Assembly (NCBI GenBank): GCA_035529895.1
Contig: DATKVV010000089.1
Coordinates: 18,104-82,103 of the forward strand
Reading direction: 5' to 3'
Source: JAUWKC01 sp035529895
GTDB taxonomy: Bacteria > Planctomycetota > Phycisphaerae > Sedimentisphaerales > Anaerobacaceae
Length of the DNA stretch: 64,000 nt
Below are positions 43,901 through 52,894 of this stretch, piece by piece; position 1 is the stretch's first letter, and the number at the start of each line of letters is the position of its first letter. The notes under the pieces were generated by a model. That model saw only the letters and a program-made list of their open reading frames with translations. It searched no databases and was not told where the DNA came from. A program made the position numbers and the translations under genes.

Positions 43901-44584
43901 GTTGTTTTTGAGGTCCCGGTGGTTGTAGTCTGCGCCTGTATCGAGAACAGCGACCACTACGTTGGAAGTTCCGGTGTGTATATCCCAGGCGCCCGGCGCG
44001 GCGATGTTGTACAGGGACCATTGATTGGGGTACAGAGGGTCGTCCGGGATTCTATCTATGGAAACAATGTAATTAAGTTCGGCGTACTCGACGCCGGGAC
44101 AGTTCTGATAGGCGTCGATAACCTGCTGAAGCGATTGGCCGCTCTGGAGGTCGAGTTGAATTTTGTACAGGCCGGAAAGGTCCGGAACCTTCGCGCTTTT
44201 GGGGGCGCGCATCAGTCTTCTGAGAATCTGCTGCTCTTTTTTGCTGAGGGTCGCGGGATTTTTTGTCCCCAACGCTTTCATCTGCCGGCGTCTGTCTCGA
44301 AAGTTTTTGCAGAGAGGCTCCATCCGGCCCGCTCTGTACCTTGCGTTGAGGCGGTCGAGGTCAGGCGAGAGTCTCAACGCCTTGGCGGAGCTATCTGCCT
44401 GCAGTTGCTCCTGGACGGCGTCCGCGACGGCGGCGCGGAATTTTACAATTATCTCGTTTGGCACGCACCGGTCCGAAGGGGGTTCTGCTGCCGCCGGCGC
44501 TGATGCAGCCGCGGCGAAAATCATAAGACTCAGAAGGATTATGCTGTTCGTTCTACCAGCCCTCCCCTTTACTACAACCCACAA
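40988..44584 (-). CDS. Secreted subtilase (S8) with beta-helix and dockerin-like C-terminus
   Basis: A 1198-residue exported protease. Signal peptide about 10-33; a propeptide-like region (PNEIIVKFRA); the S8 catalytic Asp in VAVLDTGADYNHRDL (about 215), His in DDHGHGTHCSGIIAA (about 272) and Ser in IASGTSMACPHVSGAFAL (about 434). Residues about 720-1000 are right-handed beta-helix repeats (AITCLESSPTIANCIITEN and similar). The last about 130 residues form a module shared with the next gene, ending with an EF-hand-like CEGLDLDRDSVVNFVDFAML. Probably a cell-surface or secreted peptidase. Confidence 0.9.
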   Translation of the reverse strand: MWVVVKGRAGRTNSIILLSLMIFAAAASAPAAAEPPSDRCVPNEIIVKFRAAVADAVQEQLQADSSAKALRLSPDLDRLNARYRAGRMEPLCKNFRDRRRQMKALGTKNPATLSKKEQQILRRLMRAPKSAKVPDLSGLYKIQLDLQSGQSLQQVIDAYQNCPGVEYAELNYIVSIDRIPDDPLYPNQWSLYNIAAPGAWDIHTGTSNVVVAVLDTGADYNHRDLKNNVWVNEAELNGTAGFDDDGNGYVDDVYGYDFINHDPDPKDDHGHGTHCSGIIAAEGNNGLDIAGVCWDARVMALKFLGSDGHGDIADAVGAVYYAVDNGADVLSNSWSGFSFYANALEDAFDYARSQGAISVAAAGNQASDQILYPAYFQSVISVAATDASNQRAFFSNYGEQVEIAAPGVDVLSLRASGTSMGTPYDSYTTIASGTSMACPHVSGAFALIFSLYPAIDADLAIDIIMQTTDQIAPDICNWGRLNLDNAIAIVAHFYAGTIRLDRDFYTCSDTVQIRLNDLNLVGLGASDVNVSTTAGDLETVTLTEVDPPSGAFFGTISTAPGEPIVKDGILQVSHDQLITATYLDEDDGTANPATVIDIAAADCQPPVISNIRVDPRGPEPIVTLDTNEPAMASVLCGLACGGPYTLVRSDSESETRHAIKLTGVLPETDYFFIIRAVDIAGNESIDDNAGRCYAFTTTGPSNIYVPHQFSTFQEAIDKSWDGSVVWVANGVYTGEGNRDIDFKARAITLRSENGPQKCVIDCQGTTTDPHYGFFFKRGESQSSVLAGFTIRNGYDTTFARGGAITCLESSPTIANCIITENTAAYGGAIACKMSSPTIVNCVIKNNSATYGGAISSEYSSPTISGCVMTGNRARIGGGLHARRGSLKVINSTFTGNLAASVGAVYCWQAAETITNCIMWDNLAAGAAQVYSSTYPSYSCIQKWSKGGQGNINADPCFVSPGYWLEVNEPNLTPTTDGPPVIWVEGDYHLSSDSPCIDAADPNYPYQSDQRDIDDEPRVFGGRADMGTDEYVPVIDLPMKLTPQALNPRSNARWIKAHFLLPEGFTVEQVNADVPATLSLLGIEIESNYIEVFHNDDNLVAMEIAFDRAAFCGAASAEGTVRVVGLFTDGAYFRGTDTVKIINNTLLRLAALASYWLHAGCGPPHWCEGLDLDRDSVVNFVDFAMLGDCSVEIVKPQTP

Positions 44585-44681
44585 ACTATTGATTACGACT
44601 GGTATGATTATAGCATTTTGGCGGGTCGGAGGCCAGAAAAATATTCTCGCTGCGGCGTTGTGCTCTCAGGCCCGATAGTCC

Positions 44682-47600
44682 TTATTTGACGGATATTTCG
44701 ATGCAGCAGCCGTCAGACAGGGCGAAATCAACGAAATTGACGACCGAGTTGCGGTCGAGGTCGAGTCCCCCGCACCAGTCGGGCTTGTCGCAGTCGCCTC
44801 GCAGCCAGTAAGAGGCCAGGTCGGCCAGGTACTTCAAATAGCTGCTGGCAATGCTAATCGTATCGGTGCCGTAGAAGAGCTGGCCGGTGGTCAGTGAGCC
44901 CGTAACGGTTACTTCGACATCGTTCCCGTCTATGCCCCCGGCACAGAACTCGGCCCGGGCAAAGGCCGCCTCAACTGCAACCAGGCCGGCTTGATTGACA
45001 AAGACCTTCATATATTCTGACTCAATATCAGGCTCAAACGGCTCGGTGATTTTCGCCGGGCTGCCAGCGTCCACATCGTCAATTGTGAATTCTTCCGGCA
45101 GGACAAAATGCGCCTTGAGCCACCGGCCATGGCTGGTGGGATTCAGCGTCTGCGGCGTAAACTTCATTTCCACTCTTATCATCGTAAGATACTCGTCGGC
45201 GCCTATGTCAACCCGGCCGCCCAATATCCGCGGCTGTCCATCAATATCGGTCTGGTCAGGCCCTTCAGGAAAGTTGGGGTCGCCCGCGTCAACACACGGC
45301 GAACCGGGCAGCAAATGATAATCGCCGTCCACCCAGAAATCATCCCAGGGGTCGTAAGGTGTTCCATTGAGGTCCCAGTAGCCCGGCACAACAAAACACG
45401 GGTCGCAGTTAATACAACCGTTGTCGGTATTGCCGCCTTGCAAGCAACAGTAGTATCTCAGATGGGCACCCAAAAAAGGCCTGTTGTCCCAGGCAATACA
45501 ATTGGTCAGCTCGGCTTGGCATTTGCGCAGTGAGCGGAACGTATTTCCCACAATCGTACAGTTGGTCAGCCCGACGTCGCAGTCATAAAAGTCTCCGCAG
45601 TCGGGCGCGGTGTTACCGCTGATTATGCAGTTGCTGAGTTCGCCGTCGTGGAAGGCCCCGGCCCCTCCGCCCCACTGTGCTGAATTGGCCGTGATGGTAC
45701 AGTTACTGATATGCGGCCAGCTATAGCCGGACCAGCTGCCGCAAATCGCACCGCCGTACCAGCCTGACTGGTTATACGTGATTGCACAATTATGAATTGT
45801 CGGAGTGCTGTTGGGGCAGTAAATGGCCCCTCCATACTTGGTCGACGAGTTGCCGCTGATGGAACAATGTGTAATGGCGGCGCTGCTGTTGTTGCAGCAG
45901 CAGATGCCCCCGCCAGCCGCGCCTGAACTGTTGCCGCTTATATTGCAGTCGCTAATCATCGGATCGCAGCCGTTGCAGTCGATGGCCCCGCCCGTGTATT
46001 CGGCAATGTTGCCGGTAATGTTGCACCTTTTGATTGTAGGGCTGCTCCAGAGACAGAGGGCTGCCGCCCCGTGGTCGCTGTATCCGTTGGTGATTGTCAA
46101 GCCCGCGACGACAGAGTATCGCCCTTCGAGATTCACAAATTTGAATCCGCGGTGGTATTCGGATTTACTGCCGTTGCAATCGATAATGGTGCAGGCGACC
46201 GTGTTGGGGTCGGTTGGGTCTTTCGACCGTACGGTAATGAATTTTCCGCCATAATCAAGGTCGCGGTTGCCCTTGCCGGTATAGACGCCCTCTGCGACTA
46301 CCACCCGGTCGCTGTCGGACGCTTGGTCGATTGCCGCTTGTATGGTCCGCTTTGCGGTCTCCCACGACAGACCGTCACCGCTGTCGTCGGGTCGGTTGCA
46401 GTCGACATAATATATTTCTGACCAAACCGGGTTGCTCGAAATCTTGTACTCTTCCAGGTTTGTGTATTCGTCCCCATCGGGGTTTGCATTCGGGTCAGCG
46501 CCGTTTGGCTCACCGAAATACTTCCTCTCCCACCAGTCGGGCAGGCCGTCAGAATCCATATCGATGTACTCGTCGGCGCCGATATCCACCCTGCCCCCGG
46601 CCACTCTCGGCTCGCCGTCGACATCTCTCTGGCCGCTGTAGTCTCCGTTCGGGTCGCCCAAATTGATGCAGGGCGAGTCTATCTGCAGATGGCCGTCAGG
46701 TGTAACCAGCGGGTCGTCGTCGATGTTGCCGGGGCCCCAAATCAGCGTCGAGTCAGACGCAAGCGTGATACCTTCCTGGCCACCCTGGATATCACAGTAG
46801 CTTACGGAAAGATTCTTTAGAGACCCTATTTGCGCTGCGGAGTCCGTTTTGTTGTCCCAGAATATGGAGTTGGTGATTGATGTCGCGGAGCCGCCCCACG
46901 AGTAAGCCAGGCCGTAGCCCTTGTTCCCGCTGACGGTGCAGTTGGCAATGGGCCCGCTACACATTGATAAGCCGCCTCCTATGTTGCGCCTGATTATGCA
47001 GTTTGTAATTGGGCCTGAGCATCCACTCAATCCACTTCCTTTGTTGCCGCTGATGACGCAGTTGGAGATTGGCCCCGAGCAGTAGGCCAGACCGGCACCC
47101 CACACCGCCATGTTGCCTGTGACGGTGCAGTTGACTATCGGCCCGCTGCTGCCGAAGATACCGCCACCGTCGCCAAATGTTTTGTTGCCGGTAATAATGC
47201 AGTTTCTGATGGTCGGACCCGGTCCCGGGTTGGGCACGGGAAAGCCGCCGGCCCGGCAGTATATCCCGGCGCCGCCGGCGAATGGAGCAAAACCATTCGT
47301 AACGGTCAGACTATCTATGACAGAGTTGGCGTCCTCTTCACTGTGAAAATAGAACCCCCGATGAGGGTCTTGCCAACTGCCGTTGCAGTCAATGATGGTT
47401 GCGGCGACAATGTTCGGGTCGGTCGGGTCAATGCTGCGCACGGTAATACGCTTGCCTTTGAAGTCAAGGTCGCGATTGCCGTCGCCTGTATATGTTCCCG
47501 GTGCTATCATAACTGTCTCGAAATCCTGAGCGGCATCTATGGCCGCCTGTATTGTTGCATACTCGGAGGGTACGTGAATAGTCTTGGGCACATACAAAGA

Positions 47601-49090
47601 AATCCCAATCGTTACAGGGCTGTTGAGTGCGCTGTCAGCCACGACTCTCAAGGCGCAGTTGTGATGCCCGACCACATCATAGTTGGGGTCCACTCTAAGT
47701 TGGACTTCATCTATCTGCCCGCTCGAGACACCTTGCTGCGGCCAGACCTCAAGCCACTGGCACTCCCCGACGACGTACCAACTCAGCGTGCCCCCGCCGG
47801 CATTTCTTATTTGCAGCGTCTGCGTCGAAGGGGGGTAGCCTTTGGTATAAGAAAAGTCGTGCGGCGAAACAACAATTATGGGGCCGGCGGGGTCGTACTC
47901 CTGGGCACCCATGTCTACTACTGCGCTTCCGTCGCCGTCGCCATCCACGCACCGCGGACTACCGTGGATATCTGTCGGAGGAAGCCCGCCGGCAGGCGTG
48001 TTCGTCCCGGCGTCAATAGACGCAGAACCAGCCAGCAGGTGAAAATCGCCCGGCAGCGCAAAGCACGGGTCGGCGTCAATGTTTCCCTCGCCCGGCCAGC
48101 CGCCACGAACATCGCTGTAAGAAATACAGACTACCGAGTCATCGCTTTTACATGCCTCGTTACCGTCGTCCCATAGTATACAATTTGTTACCTGAACGTC
48201 GCTGCCGCCATCTAGGCACTCAATCGCGCTTCCCTGCGGCGCTTGGTTGCCAATAAAAGTGCAGTTCAGTATATTAGCATCGCAGCCATACATGGACAGG
48301 GCGCCTCCGTGCCAGTCCGCCCAGTTATCTGCGAAGACGCAGTTCATCAGGTTTAACTCGGTGGTCCTGCTCCAGATGCCCCCGCCGCACCCATAAAACA
48401 TGGCGAAGGCGTTGCTCCTAAATATACAGTTTCTGAGGCTCACATTGCTTTGGTCGTTCCACATGCCGCTGTCGGCGTTATCAAAAAAGCTGCAGTTGTC
48501 TGCTCTGAACGTGCTCTGCGTGTTGTACACGCCACCGCCGCCTCCTACGTTGGCCCTGAAGGTGCAGTTGGCCAGGGTAGGGCTGCTTTCTCGGTTCCAC
48601 ATCCCACCACCCCACGGTATGCCCAAGTTTTGGCTGAGCACGCAATTAAGCAGGGTAGGGCCGCTGCGATAGCACTTTATGCCGCCGCCGCTGTTAGTTG
48701 TAAATCCCCGGTTACAGTCAGACCGTTCAGGACAGAATCTGGGCCCTCCTGGTTGTGGAAGTAAAAACCGCGGTGGCGGTCAGAATAGGAGGCGTTGCAA
48801 TCGACGATAGTGGCGGCAACCACTTGCGGGTTTCTTGGGTCAATGCTTTGGACGGTAATGGCCTTGCCGAGGAAGTCGATGTCGCGGTTGCCGGGGCCGG
48901 TATAGACGCCGGGTAAGACGACAACAGTATCGCCGTTGCCGGCAGCGTTGATTGCCGCCTGAATGTTGTTGTAATCCGCCGGGCCGTCGTCATCCACGGT
49001 GATGGTTCGCCCGGCCGCGGCGCCCGCAATTGCCGACGATAGAAGGACTAACGCTGCAAGCCCCGCGCCGAGCTTTGTTCTGTTGGCCAT
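44682..49090 (-). CDS. Giant secreted beta-helix repeat protein, split by a single-base frameshift
   Basis: Intended product about 1469 residues. The 5' frame (49090 to about 48705) gives a signal peptide and TITVDDDGPADYNNIQAAIN, then stops in frame after the Gly-Leu-Thr-Val-Thr-Gly segment; one extra G in the minus-strand GGGG run (plus CCCC, 48705-48708) would continue into GGFTTNSGGGIKCYRSGPT and the 3' frame (to 44682). The protein contains three pectate-lyase-like modules, each with a PGTYTGDGNRDLDFKGK-type segment, followed by NCxI beta-helix turns, and ends in the shared C-terminal module (CGGLDLDRNSVVNFVDFALS). Likely an extracellular glycan-binding or lyase-like protein; no catalytic site identified. 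Confidence 0.8.
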
Positions 49091-49514
49091 TCTGCGCCCT
49101 CCTTTCTTTACAAGTCAGGTCACAAAAACCGCCTCTTGCAGACTAAATCCGGGGGGTGAGTGTGGCTTCTCTCTCGCCCCACCATTTGTTTCGTACTTCC
49201 CGTGGAATCCAGATTACAGGAACTGGACCTGATTGTCAACAAAAAATTATGAGCAGCTCCCTCCTTTTTTTGAGAGCGCCGCCCTATCCACGACCGCCGT
49301 GATTGGGTTATGTGCCAAGGCGGGTCGGATTTGCAACGGTTTTTTTGGCAAATTTTCAATATTTTCGCACAATTTTCTGTGCCGGGGGGGCAAAACGGGG
49401 GGGCAGAAAGATAACGGGCTGAGGCGTTGCCGGCGGAATTTCGTTCGGGCATGGAGAAAGGATGCTTATAATGGCGGATGGATTGAGAACTTACGCTTTT
49501 TTAAGGAGGTTTTC
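49091..49514. other. Divergent intergenic region between beta-helix and YidR-like genes
   Basis: 424 bases without an accepted gene. A minus-strand promoter is at 49211-49239; the right end carries the AAGGAGG site for the YidR-like gene. A G-rich run (49383-49401) is notable. Confidence 0.55.
49211..49239 (-). promoter_or_regulatory. Candidate promoter for the beta-helix gene
   Basis: On the minus strand TTGACA (49239-49234) and TAATCT (49216-49211) are 17 bases apart, about 120 bases before the ATG at 49090. The -35 is consensus, the -10 weak. Confidence 0.4.
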
Positions 49515-50936
49515 GTGAAAGCGAAGGTGGCCCGGACACTTTTGGTATTGGCGATGGCGTTGGCCGCGGGGGGCCGGTATTGTTTGCAGGGGCAAGAACG
49601 GGGGCACGCAAGGGAGATTCAACTAACGTCGGACCCGCGGAATCACTACCTCGATAACAACGACAATTTTTCGCCTGACGACCGATGGCTGGTTTACGAT
49701 ACGCGCAAGGCGGTGGCGGGGCCGCCCGTGCGGGAGATAGGGGCCAACTCGAACATCGAGAAGGTCAACGTCGATACGGGCGAAATCGTGGTGGTGTACG
49801 AGACGGAGAATCAGACGGAATACGGCCCTGGTGTGGGGGCGGCGAGCTATCATCCGACGGGGAATAAAGTGGTTTGCATGCACGGTCTTTTAAGCTGCGA
49901 CGCCAAACGGCCGTACTGGTACTGGCGGCGTACCGGGGTATTGGTTGACGAATCGCAGCCGGGCAGGCGCATTTTTCTGGATGCGCGCGATGTGACGCCG
50001 CCTTTTACGCCGGGGGCGCTGCGAGGGGGGACGCACAGGCATGAATGGAGCGCGGACGGAAAATGGATAGGCTTTACATACAACGACGCCATTATGGCCG
50101 AGATAGAAGAGCGGACGGGCGAACCTGTGAATCTGCGGACAGTGGGGGCGGCCACCGACCTTCGGCCGGTCAAGGTTGATTATGACGCGGAAGGCGAGAA
50201 CAACGACGGGATATGGTTTTCGGCGGTGGTGGTCAAGGTGGTCCCCCACCCGAAGCCGGGTTCGGATGAAATAAGCCGGGCGTTCAGTGACGCATGGGTC
50301 GGGACGAAGGGCTATCGCAAGCCGGACGGCAGCCGGCAGCGAGCGAGGGCGTTTCTCGGAAATGTGCGCGACAGGCAGGGACGGGAACTTACGGAAGTAT
50401 TCGTGGTGGATATTCCCGACAGGATAGATATTGCGGGCGCGGAGGGGCCTCTGGAGGGGACGCAGACAACTATACCGGCGCCGCCGAAGGGTGCGGTTCA
50501 GCGCCGGCTGACTTACACCGAAGCAAGAAAGCATCCCGGAGTTGCTGCCGAGCCGAGGCACTGGGTTCGGTCGTCGCCGGATGGGAGCCGCATCAGTTAC
50601 CTCGCCAAAGATGATAATGGCATCACACAGGTGTTCTTCGTATCGCCGCTGGGCGGGGAGCCGGTGCAGGTAACCCGTCATAGCCGGCCGATACAAAGCA
50701 CGGTGCGATGGAATCCAAATGGAAATGAGATTTGCTATGTGTGCGAGAACAGCATTTATATCTGCCATGTGGGAAAGGGAGGTTCTTTTGGGAAGGCGAG
50801 GCGGATGACGGCTCGTACGGAGGAGCCGCCGGAATGTCCGGTCTGGTCGCATGACGGCAAAATAATTGCGTATAACCGGCTCGTGCCGAACGGCAGGAAA
50901 TCGTATAAACAGATTTTTTTGTTGACGCTGAAATAG
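49515..50936 (+). CDS. Exported YidR-like (DUF3748) beta-propeller protein
   Basis: A 473-residue protein starting at GTG 49515, just after a near-perfect AAGGAGG; an open frame runs further upstream but has no support. A signal peptide covers about 1-25. The body matches the Escherichia coli YidR family along its length: NNDNFSPDDRWLVYDTRK, TPGALRGGTHRHEWSADGKW, IGFTYNDAIMAEIE, then VQRRLTYTEARKHPGV and RHWVRSSPDGSRISYLAKDD. A TolB/oligogalacturonide-lyase-like propeller of unknown function. E. coli YidR lacks such an export signal as far as I recall. Confidence 0.8.
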   Translation: MKAKVARTLLVLAMALAAGGRYCLQGQERGHAREIQLTSDPRNHYLDNNDNFSPDDRWLVYDTRKAVAGPPVREIGANSNIEKVNVDTGEIVVVYETENQTEYGPGVGAASYHPTGNKVVCMHGLLSCDAKRPYWYWRRTGVLVDESQPGRRIFLDARDVTPPFTPGALRGGTHRHEWSADGKWIGFTYNDAIMAEIEERTGEPVNLRTVGAATDLRPVKVDYDAEGENNDGIWFSAVVVKVVPHPKPGSDEISRAFSDAWVGTKGYRKPDGSRQRARAFLGNVRDRQGRELTEVFVVDIPDRIDIAGAEGPLEGTQTTIPAPPKGAVQRRLTYTEARKHPGVAAEPRHWVRSSPDGSRISYLAKDDNGITQVFFVSPLGGEPVQVTRHSRPIQSTVRWNPNGNEICYVCENSIYICHVGKGGSFGKARRMTARTEEPPECPVWSHDGKIIAYNRLVPNGRKSYKQIFLLTLK

Positions 50937-51068
50937 CGAGGCAATTTCTTTGCCGCAAAAAACGTATTGCTGCATAAAATAACAGGTTCGGCACGTCATA
51001 GATAGTGGAAATGTTTTGAGGAAGACGACCTTTGCGGTGAGGCACCAAGGTCGTCGACATACAACCAG

Positions 51069-51551
51069 ATGGGAAGGCTGAGACGGGAAATGGAGAGGAT
51101 TTACGACCAGTATGGGTCGCAGTTGTTTACTTGTGCGCTGGCGGTAACGAGGTGCCCCACCCTTGCGGAAGACGCGATACACGAGGCGTTTTGTCGAGGT
51201 CTTCGGCTGACGGAAGCTCCTCGGAACCTGAAGGCGTATATGTTTCGCAGTGTGCGAAACGCAGCGATAGACCAGCTGCGACAGAGAAGGAAAACGAGCA
51301 GCATAGTAGAGGATTATATTTTTGATTCGTCGGCGAATCCGAGCGAAGCGGCTGAGAAAAGGCAGTTCAAGCGTCAGGTAGCCCAGGCGCTGCTGAAACT
51401 TTCGGAAGAGGAGCGTGAAACGATTATTCAGCATCTTTACGCGGATTTGACGTTTCAGGAAATAGCGGACCTGCGCGAGCGCCCGATAGGCACGATAACT
51501 TCGTGGTACCGGCGGGGGCTGGCCAAATTGAAAGAGCATTTGGAGGTGTAA
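51069..51551 (+). CDS. ECF-type RNA polymerase sigma factor
   Basis: A 160-residue sigma-70 family regulator of the extracytoplasmic-function type. Region 2: YDQYGSQLFTCALAVTRCPT and NLKAYMFRSVRNAAIDQLRQ; region 4: LLKLSEEERETIIQHLYADL, then TFQEIADLRERPIGTITSWY. A start at the internal ATG 51090 is possible. It is followed after two bases by a membrane protein gene in the usual anti-sigma position, and lies upstream of a secreted-protein gene. Confidence 0.9.
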   Translation: MGRLRREMERIYDQYGSQLFTCALAVTRCPTLAEDAIHEAFCRGLRLTEAPRNLKAYMFRSVRNAAIDQLRQRRKTSSIVEDYIFDSSANPSEAAEKRQFKRQVAQALLKLSEEERETIIQHLYADLTFQEIADLRERPIGTITSWYRRGLAKLKEHLEV

Positions 51552-51553
51552 TT

Positions 51554-51883
51554 ATGGACGATTTCGAATTTCGGTTAAAAACGATAGCTTTGGCAAAACC
51601 ACCCGGGCAGATGAAGAGCAGAATCTTCGGGGACAGGCCGGGTGTTGTTTTTATTCTCCGTCGGCGCATTGCGATTGGGTGGGCTGCGGTCTTTGCGATA
51701 TTCGCGGGTCTGGCGGGGATGTACATCTCGCCATGGGTCAGGCCTGCGCCGCCGGCAAAGGCGGTGATAGTCCAGATTATCAGGGCGCCGTCGGACCGAA
51801 ACGTTTTCGATTTTACCGAGGCTACAGGGGAGTTTATGCCGGGCGAACTTGCCGTTAAAGTAAAACAGCCTGAGGAGATCTGA
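51554..51883 (+). CDS. Single-span membrane protein, putative anti-sigma factor
   Basis: A 109-residue protein from ATG 51554 (GGAGGTGT upstream). Cytoplasmic N-terminal about 45 residues (DDFEFRLKTIALAKPPGQMK), one membrane helix (GWAAVFAIFAGLAGMYIS, about 43-62), and an exterior tail. No ZAS zinc motif is present, so it is not a classical RsiW/RseA type. Position directly after an ECF sigma gene suggests an anti-sigma role. Confidence 0.65.
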   Translation: MDDFEFRLKTIALAKPPGQMKSRIFGDRPGVVFILRRRIAIGWAAVFAIFAGLAGMYISPWVRPAPPAKAVIVQIIRAPSDRNVFDFTEATGEFMPGELAVKVKQPEEI

Positions 51884-51885
51884 TT

Positions 51886-52659
51886 ATGAGACTGTCAAGG
51901 ACCCTATTAACAATTCTCGTTGTTCTGGCTTGCGCTTCTTATGCCAAGGCCAAGAACCAAATTCAGGTTCAGTGCCAAATATTCAGGCTTGAGGGCAATC
52001 TTCCGAGCAAGACCTTTGTTGACGAGCCGATATGGACCACCGATGAGACTCCGAAGGAGCTGAAGAATAAAGTCATAGTGTTCAGTCGGGGCTGGTTCAA
52101 GCTGGGCAAGGACAGACTGGAATTCAAGGAGGGGCGGTGCTTTTTGAACAAGACGGAGTTACCGCTGGCGGGTCCGGAGAAGGTCAAGCTGCCGGAACAA
52201 CTGATAAGGATGATTTATCGGCCTGTGGTCATTGAAATGGCTGAACACTCGGGAGGAGAAATCAGCATTGAACCAACGCAGCCCATCCAGTACTTCGAGA
52301 AGCGTGCCGACGGGCTTTACGAACTGAAAGAGATGGAGCTTCAGACAGGACTGTATGTCAAGATTACCGAGGCTGTAGAAGAAGAGGACAAAGGTTATAT
52401 CCGGCTCACGGATATAATAATGACGATACGTTTGGTGGGAAGTCGGGAAAGAATCGAAGGTGTGAACCTTCCGGTGGGTCGGCCGATTCTCAGCGAGGAG
52501 GAGTACGTATTCTACTTTCGCGTCAGGCCGGGCAAAGACTACGGAATACTGATTACACCTGAACGCGGACAGGGAGGACTGCTGATTCGGCTGCGGGCCT
52601 CTTCAACCAGCTCCGGCACACTGCCCAAAAGCAACCAGAAAATTGAGCAGAAGAACTGA
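51886..52659 (+). CDS. Exported protein of unknown function in the sigma-factor operon
   Basis: A 257-residue protein with GAGGAG correctly placed, and a signal peptide (MRLSRTLLTILVVLACASYA). The mature part is beta-rich by appearance (QIQVQCQIFRLEGNLPSKTF; then PILSEEEYVFYFRVRPGKDY) and the final section resembles the end of secretin-like or pilotin-type domains only vaguely. Three bases from the putative anti-sigma gene. I do not recognise the family; it may be the sensor or output of the sigma system. Confidence 0.7.
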   Translation: MRLSRTLLTILVVLACASYAKAKNQIQVQCQIFRLEGNLPSKTFVDEPIWTTDETPKELKNKVIVFSRGWFKLGKDRLEFKEGRCFLNKTELPLAGPEKVKLPEQLIRMIYRPVVIEMAEHSGGEISIEPTQPIQYFEKRADGLYELKEMELQTGLYVKITEAVEEEDKGYIRLTDIIMTIRLVGSRERIEGVNLPVGRPILSEEEYVFYFRVRPGKDYGILITPERGQGGLLIRLRASSTSSGTLPKSNQKIEQKN

Positions 52660-52894
52660 CGGGCTCCAAGCCCATGCGCGGTGTGAACCGTGGGGATGGC
52701 ATATCGGTCGAGGCGGCATCGAGGCGGGCGAATTTGTGTTTGCAATCGCCGGGTATTGTCGGTCCTTAACCCGATTGAGCAAGAAAGAAGCCGCCGGTGC
52801 ATAAAATCGGCGTTTCTGCACGTCTTGTCAGATAAGTTGCCTGCAATTGGGTTTTTGACAGTAAATTAATCCGGATTGGCAGAAAGGAAGACCA

